64,000 bases of DNA from assembly GCF_030272615.1 (NCBI RefSeq), contig NC_081411.1, forward strand, positions 37,328,640-37,392,639. Reading direction: 5' to 3'. The stretch is from Cryptomeria japonica. Lineage: Eukaryota > Streptophyta > Pinopsida > Cupressales > Cupressaceae. The notes under the pieces are model-generated. The model was not told the DNA's origin. It worked only from the letters and a program-made list of their open reading frames with translations, and did not search any database. Positions 56,337 to 64,000 of the stretch are shown here, piece after piece (the stretch's first letter is position 1; each line of letters starts with the position of its first letter). The translations under genes were made by a program, and so were the position numbers.

Positions 56337-56348
56337 ACTCTGATACCA
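56337..56348 (-). promoter_or_regulatory. primer binding site of element F (initiator Met tRNA)
   Basis: TGGTATCAGAGT on the minus strand, two bases from the LTR end at 56351. Confidence 0.9.
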
Positions 56349-56350
56349 AT

Positions 56351-56847
56351 TGTTGGGATCTAAGAACACTGAGAGGGGGGGTGAATCAGTGTTCTACCAA
56401 TGAGATTAATTTTAACCTTATTAACAAAACCACTCAGTAACCGATATGCATATTAAAAAATAACAACAAGCGATAATAACATAACCACAAAGATAAACAC
56501 CATAACACAAAGATTTATATGTGGAAAACCTCAAAGAAGAAAAATCACAAGGGGATTGATATCCCACAATGTCTATCCACTAGCCAAATGAAAAAATATT
56601 ACATCAGGGGCCTGCACATGTAGGAAGGCACGTTTCCTAGAGCACACTGCTCATCACAAAGGACCCTCATTGACTACTAATATGCTAGATGAATTCCGGT
56701 TGAAGCATAGATTGTACTGGTTTACACTATTTTCTTCCTTACCAGTAACTTAGATTGCTTCCCAATCCTCTTGACAAATAACCAAGATTGACAACATATC
56801 ATTATATTCTCATTTTGTCAATCAAGATTTTGCTCGCATAACATCAC
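56351..56847 (-). repeat. element F LTR, upstream copy, cut by element H
   Basis: Matches 49161 onward (TGTTGGGATC, GAGAGGGGGGGTGAATCAGTG). It breaks off at GCATAACATCAC, where the other copy continues ATAACCTATCACATC (49709 on). Gypsy H begins at that point. Confidence 0.9.
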
Positions 56848-58079
56848 TGTAACGTCCTAAAATTGCGACACTTACAATTTCGACTGCATTTGGGTCTTCA
56901 CAATGGCGACGCAACACTGAACCTGAATGGAGACCCCGAAACTTGTTCATGACATCAAAAACTGCATTTTTCAGCACCCTGGCCTGATTCCTCCTTGCAT
57001 CCTGTTGTCTCGGGATGTGCGACCATGGTGCCCAATGCCCTGGTCCTTCAGGACCATGGCGTCCAGTGCCCTGGTCTCTGGCCCTATTTTGGGCCCGGTC
57101 TCTTATGGGGCTTCGGGTCTTTAAGTTTGTAAATTGGAAAATAAGGTTGCTATGTCGGCCCAAGGTCGGAAAAATTAGTCTATCAACCCTAATTGACAAG
57201 TATATAAACTACATTTCCTCTCCCATTTGGAGGAGGAAGGACATATGTGTGCAAGACGTGGAAGCGATATTAAAACACTCAAGCATTCAAGCATTCAAGC
57301 ATTCCTTCAAGCAATTGAGCATTCTAAGTCTCCATTCAAGGCTAAGTGTTGCATTCAAGACAAGGATTCAACCATTGAAGAGGAGATCACATAAAACATA
57401 CAACATACAAAAACATTTACACCTTCACATGTAAGAATACAAACATTCTTACAACAAGGTATCAGTACTTTATTACATTACAAACATTTACATTTACAGC
57501 ATTCTCATTTCTTGGTTAATTCCAAAACTGGGATCTGACCTAAGGGCAAACCCATAATCCCTAACCCCCCAATCGTCCTCTCTTTTCTGTGTGTAGGTTG
57601 CAGGTACGCGGCTGTAATTGAAGATCTAGAATCCTTGTGCAGAGACGAATAGATCCCCCTTCGTTTCACGGATTTTTTGGAGGACCGTGTGCACGCCGGG
57701 CGCCATTGTCCCGTCAACTTTCACTCAAATTTGCAGGACAGCGTTGTCTCGACATTTTATTACTAATTCCAAGTCCGCAGCTTCATCCTATATTCCTATC
57801 TCTGTTTATAAGTGAATCTTTCTCACTTTACATGCATTCCTAGGTCAATCCTTCTATCTACATTCTTTACAAAAGAGGGTAGCCTTGCTGTCTTAACCCT
57901 TGAAACTCATTCAGCATCCAATCTTGCATTGTGTGGGATCGGATCTTGTGGGTTTCAACCCCTCTTTTGAATGTAAAGTCTCCCCTAAGTGAAAACCGTC
58001 AACCCCAGTGACCTCCTTTCTCTCTCCTTGGAGTGGTGGGGGGAACACTTAGGGTTCGATCGCGATTTTCCGCTTTACA
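56848..58079 (+). repeat. element H 5' LTR
   Basis: About 1,232 bp, TGTAACG to CGCTTTACA. The first 551 bp are repeated at 63450-64000. It has a GC-rich stretch 57010-57110 with repeated CCCTGGTC/GACCATGG units, a TATA-like GTATATAAAC at 57199-57208, and repeated ATTCAAGC units at 57280-57320. The 3' end is placed where a primer-site-like sequence begins. Confidence 0.8.
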
Positions 58080-58100
58080 TTTTGGTGAACCTGATGTGAA
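58080..58100 (+). promoter_or_regulatory. probable primer binding site of element H
   Basis: TTTTGGTGAACCTGATGTGA follows the LTR end. TGGTGAACC(C)GA-type sequences occur at this place in plant gypsy elements. The matching tRNA was not determined. Confidence 0.5.
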
Positions 58101-59257
58101 CATCCTTTCTAATTATTCATGGTTAGATCTAAAAATTGGATGCCTTGATTACATTTCCATGTTTGATCTTTTGCAAATTTTAGAGGTTAATTGCATGAAA
58201 ACCCTAAATTTTCTTTTTAGTAGTTGAGCTTGTGAAATGTTTAAATGTTAATGCTTGTTTCAGATCTACCCTTCTATTACAAATTGTCAATTCATATTTG
58301 TGCTTTAATTCTAAAAATTAAGTGGTTAAGTGTCAAAACCCTAATTTTTAAAACCCTCTTGATTCAACCTTTGACCGACAATTTCACTGATCAAAACATC
58401 TCCAAATCGGCTGTAACTTTGGATTCCGCAACAAAATCATAATATCTTTCATCCCTGAAAATTTAGAAAAAAGTTGCGAGGACCGTGTGTACCCCGAGCG
58501 CCATCATCCCTAACATTTTTTCTGAAATTTCGGGAGCTAGATCCTACTATATTTTTCTGCTAAAATTCAGAATCTTGGCTGATTTCATTAATTCTAACAC
58601 TTTCAAAATTAAAGTCAAAATTGGTCTAGTGATTGCTTGGATTAAGGCTTCTAATCATTCAAAAATTGTTGAAATTGAAATTTTGTGTCCAAATTGTGTT
58701 CTTACTGTCCTAAATCTGAAAAGTGTGTTGGCATTCATTCGAAATTTCAGTGCTTTATTCAAATTCTTGAAATTTGTGACTTTTGAAATTAAGTGTTTAA
58801 TTGCAACAACTTTGATTTCCGCTTTCAAAATTAAATTTTGCGTGAAATTGAGTCAACTTTTAAATTTCAAAGCTTGCATTGCTCTTAGTATTCCCTCTAA
58901 AATCATAAAATTCAAAATTTCAGTTTCCATCTCTTTTTCAAGATTCAAATTTTGCATTTTTCAACAATCTTGGTAGGGTTCAATTTTGAGATTGCAACTC
59001 AAATTTGCCCTATCTACAGATCATAAAATCACTCAATTTTTTCAGATTAGCTTTAAAATCATCATAACTTTCATTCCTGAAAATTTTGAAAAAAGTTGCG
59101 AGGACCGTGTGCACTCCGTTCGCCACGGTCCCTGACATTTTTTCTGAAATTTCAAGAGATTGTCGTGATTGCATTTAACAGCTTAAATCTAGGAGATTGG
59201 TTGATTTTATTGAAATTTGCTACCTCTAATTCAAAATCTTCTCTCCCTCTCTAGTGC
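58101..59257 (+). other. element H leader with internal repeats
   Basis: AT-rich with repeated AAATTTC/TTCAAAATT words. Open frame 58485-58976 appears to be a product of this composition. Two copies of a GTTGCGAGGACCGTGTG...ACATTTTTTCTGAAATTTC block lie at about 58474-58539 and 59095-59154. A related GGAGGACCGTGTGCACGCC is in the LTR at 57678. Confidence 0.55.
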
Positions 59258-62200
59258 ATGAGTTTTACAACAATAAGCCCTACTTACGCTATTCCCGTTA
59301 GACGAAGCCTTAGAATTAAGTCTTTCCAAGGTTTAATTACTGAGGAGATGGAACCTAATTTGAATAGCCTTTTTAACGAGGACACAGGTAATTCCTCTAA
59401 TCCTCCTAATGATGAAGAAGCTCTCCATGAGGTTTCTATAGAACAACTTTTGAAATTGGATAACCAATTTGATGATTTTCAGCAATGGATGTCTCAAGAG
59501 TATCCCGATAGTCAAGCTCTTTCCTTAATTGAGGGTCTAAAATGTATGGTTCAAAGTGATAAGAATGGAATTGATATTTTGCATGGTATTGCACACATTG
59601 TGGATTTGAATGTGATGCCTATGAAGAGTTGTGTTGAAACTTTAGGTTATACACAACCTCCCACTCAGGTCAATCATTCTATTGCATTGACAACTTCTAT
59701 TGCTAGCATACCTACCTCTACATCAAACATAATGACTACTTCTATACAAGACATTCCGCCTATGATCACCAGTCATGGGGGCAATCCTTCCTCTTCAATT
59801 AACCCTCTTCCTTCATTCAATCCAACTTCTTCATTCATTCCTTCAATAAGTGTTCCTATTACATCTCCACAAATGAACATGACGCAAGGGGGCAATTCAT
59901 TTAACCATTCCATTCCTCCTTGTAGTGCTCCTCTTTTCCAATCATCTCCTATGACTAACTATCATAGTGTCTCGCCACCTTACTCTCAATCAATACCTTC
60001 TTTCAATAACATAATACCTCCATCACAATCTAACACGTCTAATATGAACTCTTTGACTGAAGTGACCATTAATAATCTTGCACAAACTGTCTCTTCTTTA
60101 CAGCAACAAATTGCCTCTATGAATCAATCTAAGTTTAGTGTGCCCACATTTGATGTTGCGAGCCCACTTTCTCTTGACATTGTTTGAGCTATCCCTCCTA
60201 AACATGTTGAAATCCCGCATTTGGAGCTTTATAATGGTAAAGGTGATCCTTTAACACATGTTAAGACGTTTCAAACAATATGTACCGATTTTTCTTATGA
60301 CCAAAGGTTGCTTGTAAAACTGTTTACTAGGACATTAAGAGATAAAGCCCTACAATGGTATTGCTCATTGCCTTCTTATTCTATTACTTCTTTTGAACAA
60401 CTTGCAAATGCTTTTATTCAACAATTTCAAAACAATATAAGTCCTAAAGTTACTTTGATTGATTTAATGCATTGTAAACAAGGTGTTAAAGAAAAAGTGA
60501 CTAATTTCATTGGTAGATATAAGCATTTGTATGCTCAAATCTCTTTTCCAGTGCCTGACAATGATATTCAAAGAATCTTTATTTCTAATTTACAAAAAGA
60601 TATTAGAGAAAAACTTCTGTTTTCTGAGTTTACTTCTTTCCAACAGTTGTGTGCAACTCTTCACAATTATCAGCTGACTGTGAGTCAAATGGAACAAGCA
60701 AATCCTATGGTTCCGAGTGATAAGGGTGATAGTAGTCAACAACCATTTGGGAAGTTTAAACTGAACAAAGAGTCCATTAAATTCAATGAAAACATCATCA
60801 ACAACAATGTGAATGCAGCATCAGGTGTGCCTCCTATTTCTAAGTTTTTCAAGAAAGAAAGAAAGTTTACTCCTTTGAATGAATCATTGCATAGTATTAT
60901 GAATAAGTTATTGGAACAAAATGTGTTTACTCTCCCTCCTATAAAGCAAATAGATCCTGCAAAGACTAATTCACCCTATTTTCATAACAAATCTTTATGT
61001 CAATTTCATCATCAACCTGGGCATGATACTGAAAAATGTTTTGCTTTAAAGGGTAAAATTCAAGATTTGATTGATAATAATACTATCTCTATTTCTGGTA
61101 TGAATGATAAAGGCAACACATCTGTAGCTCCTCCTAACCAAAATCTTAAGATTTTTACTGATCCATTACCTTCTCATACCTCTAATGTGATTGAGACTAA
61201 TGATTCCTCTTTCTCATCTGATGGTCTTGTGTCTATGACTCCGAATGTGATTAACTTTGTAGAGTAGCAAGAAAACCCTAAAGAACCTTCCATCACATTT
61301 GATTCTAATGAAACTATCAGGGCACCTGATTGTCCTTTATAGATAGTTGCAAAAGTCAAGAATACACCTTGTCGTGGAGTTCTTATTGATCCCTCTTGCA
61401 TGGTTAATGTTATTACTGAAGAATTTCTCTTTACTTTACAATTGAATCAAGTGATCTATGACAAAACAGATGTGATTGTGAAATTATTTGATGCATTTTC
61501 TTCTCCTACAATTGGTTCTATTACATTACCTATTGAGGTCCATAACAAATCCCTTGATGTGAGCTTTGCTATTATTCCATCTTCCGAGCAATTTCGTGTG
61601 AAGCTAGGCTATCCTTGGCTATCTTCCATGAAAGCTATTGCTTCTCCTAATCATAAGTGTTTGAAATTTCCCCATAATGGTGAAGTTGTTACTGTCAATC
61701 ATAGTCTCTTTAAACCAACTAAAAGAACTTCTAGCATTCCTATTGATTATTTTTGGCCTAAACAATTCCAATCTCTTCCTCCATGAAGAGATCATCTTTT
61801 CAAATCTTATCAAAAGTGGAAAACAGATATGATCCTATCTCTAAGTGAACCTAGAACACCCAAACTTGATATTCCTATCGTTCTTGAGAAGGAAGTTCTT
61901 CCTTTGAAAGATAAAACTAATGTCTTTCCTCAAGAAGATTCCCAACCCATTCCTATGGATGTGACTATGTCTATGTCTAATAAACTTTCTAAAAGCAGAC
62001 CTATACCTCCTCGTCATGATGGACTTGGTCTCCTTCCTAAACCAAATATTCCTCCTTTATATGGAGCAGTTCCTCCTCCTTCTTCTTATAAAGAGAAGAG
62101 ACCTTCCTCTTCTCCTATTATCCAGCCTAAGAGACCACAACCTAAACACCCAAGTGATAAGGATGAGAACATTCCTCCTCAATCTTCTCCACTTCCTACT

Positions 62201-62704
62201 AAGACTAGATGAAATCGTTCTACGCGTGAACACTGATGAAAGCATCGTCTTAGTGCTTAGGCAGCTGCTTCTCAAATTTTGCAATCCCCAAAAACACCTT
62301 CAGCTAGTATTCTTCCATTTTCTCCTTAGCCGAAAATTGAGCCAAAATCTCCTAAACATAAGATGCATGATGGTTTTGATCCTGTGTGAGTTAAAGATCC
62401 TATTTTCATAAATCTTGATGATGATATAGATGAAAATGTTATTCATGATGAAAATGCTACTCCTCTTTCTTCTGATAGTGAATATGAATATGTTGATGTT
62501 GATAACCATTTATCTAACGAATTTTCTAAAGCACTTATCCTAGCTCCTAGACAAGAACAACATGGCTTGGAACATGAACATAGCCCTTGTTTGGATCTTG
62601 TGATAGCTCCATCTGCTGTGTTGAATGTTCCTCCTCTAGCGTGTTTCCTGCCTTCCCAAAATATTGATCAGCAAGATCGGGGGGTGGATGACTTGGTAGA
62701 CTAG
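59258..62704 (+). pseudogene. gypsy gag-protease in one frame with ten TAG/TGA stops
   Basis: A single frame of 1,148 codons from ATG 59258 (MSFTTISPTYAIPVRRSLRI) to TAG 62702, with no frameshift. Internal stops at 60185, 61265, 61340, 61784, 62210, 62234, 62237, 62258, 62327 and 62387, all TGA or TAG. Retrotrans_gag domain: HLELYNGKGDPLTHVKTFQT, RDKALQWYCSLPSYSITSFE and GVKEKVTNFIGRYKHLYAQI. A knuckle-like CQFHHQPGHDTEKC is near 61000. Retropepsin region: TPCRGVLIDPSCMVNVITEE (Asp kept, following Gly lost) and FRVKLGYPWLSSMKAI. A Pro-rich tail and an acidic end follow. RT and integrase absent. Confidence 0.85.
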
Positions 62705-63436
62705 TTTCATTAGCATAGCAAGCTCTCTCCTCCTCTCTTTTGTTACTTCTTCTATGTGTTATTCTCATTCTTCTATTTGTTGTCCTTAGTGTTGTCTACT
62801 TGAGGACGATGCAAAGCATTGAGATCTCTTTTGGTCTCTCTCATGTTGACTCAAAAGACACATGTGTTCCCTTCTTCTAGGTGACCTTCCTTGATTGGGG
62901 AATGAAGAACAATTATGCATACATACATATGATATACATGAATTATCATACAACATACTGACCCCGAGGAAAGCGAAGTCACCTCATGCTTTGTGTTTTG
63001 TGTCTATTATCCTTGGGTTTATCTCACACTTGGGGGCTAAATCTTTGTGATAACGTGCTCCTTTCCCTTCTCATTTCTTATGTGTATCACTACCTTAAAG
63101 CAATCATCCCCATTGAGGCATGTGTGATCGCTTTAACGTAGGGGGGCATACACCCCGTATATCCCTTCAGGATACTTGAAAATTTCTTGGTGAACTTAAC
63201 TTTGCCTTGAAAATTTTTTGGTATTTCTCTTGCATGACTCATAGTGAGGGATCCTTACTACTGACAGTCATGGTTCTCCCTCGTGATCTTCCCTTTTACT
63301 TTGTCAATCAAAGTCGTAAGATCCTTAGTCCACTGGGGGCTTGGTGTGTCTTGCCTCCTTGACATGGTGAAAGTCTTTCAATGTTGTTTCCTTGTACATT
63401 ACCGGAAGTATGGGCGTACGCTTATACTCCCGCTAA
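62705..63436 (+). other. element H 3' untranslated region
   Basis: No coding sequence. It contains repeated short phrases ending in GGGGGCTAAA (about 63033 and 63440), so the polypurine tract seems to have an upstream duplicate. Confidence 0.5.
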
Positions 63437-63449
63437 AGTGGGGGCTAAA
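63437..63449 (+). promoter_or_regulatory. polypurine tract of element H
   Basis: AGTGGGGGCTAAA directly before the 3' LTR start TGTAACG at 63450. Confidence 0.75.
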
Positions 63450-64000
63450 TGTAACGTCCTAAAATTGTGACACTTGCAATTTCGACTGCATTTGGGTCTT
63501 CACGATGGCGACGCAACACTGAACCTGAATGGAGACCCCGAAACTTGTTCATGACATCAAAAACTGCATTTTTCAGCACCCTAGCCTGATTCCTCCTTGC
63601 ACCCTACTGTCCTGGGAGGTGGGACCATTGCACCCAATGCCCTGGTCCTTCAGGACCATGGCGCCCAGCGCCCTGGTCCCTGGCCCTATTTTGGGCCCGG
63701 TCTCTTATGGGGCTTCGGGTCTTTAAGTTTGTAAATTGGAAAATAAGGTTGCTATATCGGCCCAAGGTCGGAAAAATCAGTCTATCAACCCTAATTGACA
63801 AGTATATAAACTACATTTCCTCTCCCATTTGGAGGAGGAAGGACATATGTGTGCAAGACGCGGAAGCGATATTAAAACACTCAAGCATTCAAGCATTCAA
63901 GCATTCCTTCAAGCGATTGAGCATTCTAGGTCTCCATTCAAGGCTAAGTGTTGCATTCAAGACAAGGCTTCAACCATTGAAGAGGAGATCACATACAACA
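63450..64000 (+). repeat. element H 3' LTR (truncated by window end)
   Basis: 551 bp nearly the same as 56848-57398, with scattered differences mostly of transition type (e.g. ATTGTGACAC versus ATTGCGACAC). The remaining 680 bp or so and the right target duplicate lie beyond the window. Confidence 0.95.

Larger units (their letters stand above)
49161..64000 (-). mobile_element. element F: pol-less LTR element, relative of C (continues past window)
   Basis: LTR 49161-50079 and a partial LTR 56351-56847 flank a minus-strand interior with the C plan: primer site, gag-like ORF with four knuckles, large ORF2, polypurine tract. It sits in the gag of element B (left flank ACTTA). The right LTR is interrupted by gypsy H at 56848, so its remaining 400 bp or so should lie beyond the window. 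A solo LTR interrupts ORF2. No RT or integrase seen. Confidence 0.8.
56848..64000 (+). mobile_element. gypsy element H, gag-protease only (3' LTR runs off window)
   Basis: LTR from 56848 (TGTAACGTCCTAAAATTG) repeated from 63450. Between them lie a leader, one gag-protease frame and a polypurine tract, with no RT, RNase H or integrase. Inserted in the LTR of F; the left flank is ATCAC (56843-56847). + strand. Interior about 5.4 kb. Confidence 0.9.

Noticed and set aside
58485-58976. 163-codon + strand ORF in the element H leader
   Set aside because: Made of repeated AAATT/TTCAAA words, in an untranslated leader, with no family resemblance and no matching stop-free copy.
62057-62284. Arg/Ser-rich minus-strand ORF
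   Set aside because: Shadow of the Pro-rich tail of the H gag-protease frame on the other strand.
1-64000. tRNA, rRNA, CRISPR arrays, bacterial-type operons or a host gene with introns
   Set aside because: Nothing convincing on either strand. The TGGTATCAGAG matches to tRNA-Met are primer sites of LTR elements, not tRNA genes.

Overview
The window is AT-rich plant nuclear DNA made almost entirely of nested, decaying retrotransposons. I found no ordinary host gene, rRNA, tRNA or CRISPR array. The plant origin rests on Ty3/gypsy elements of the Tat type, one with an antisense plant-mobile-domain ORF, on Ty1/copia elements with an initiator-Met-tRNA primer site, and on a plant L1-type LINE with a DUF4283-like ORF1. 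The size and age of the nest suit a large seed-plant genome, perhaps a conifer, but that is inference.

Layout. (1) 1-~11250, + strand: the 3' part of Tat-type gypsy element A, with RNase H and integrase, an antisense plant mobile domain pseudogene, a polypurine tract at 10473 and a 3' LTR from 10483. Its integrase is split by a pol-less copia element (839-5048, minus; TSD GATCT). (2) ~11250-49160, minus strand: one second Tat-type gypsy element, B, exploded by insertions. Its pieces read, from right to left, gag (48461-49160, 41466-41686, 28431-28786), protease and linker (27348-28430, 21760-23322), RT (21615-21759, 13700-14554), RNase H and integrase (11585-13700). Its inserts are: C (14555-21614), D (~23323-27347), a LINE (~28787-41465) that itself contains insert T (~31357-36364), and copia element E (41687-48460; TSD TATGT). 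(3) 49161-64000: element F, inserted in the gag of B, with a solo LTR in its ORF2 (50750-51932). Gypsy element H is inserted in the right LTR of F (56848 to beyond the window end).

C and F are LTR elements without pol. Each carries a gag-like ORF with a coiled coil and four spaced CCHC-type knuckles, plus an approximately 1,100-codon ORF that I do not recognise. They share primer site, polypurine tract and LTR-terminal motifs with copia element E, so E-type enzymes may mobilise them. T carries the only long undamaged ORF in the window (1,049 aa from its ATG), preceded by a dense array of TTCATCGA/TCGATGAA motifs. D carries a broken relative next to a 50-bp-period minisatellite. The copia element at 839-5048 and gypsy element H both encode only gag plus a damaged protease. 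Most elements decay mainly through TAG/TGA stops at Gln, Arg or Trp codons, as expected from C-to-T mutation of methylated DNA. T is CpG-rich and undamaged.
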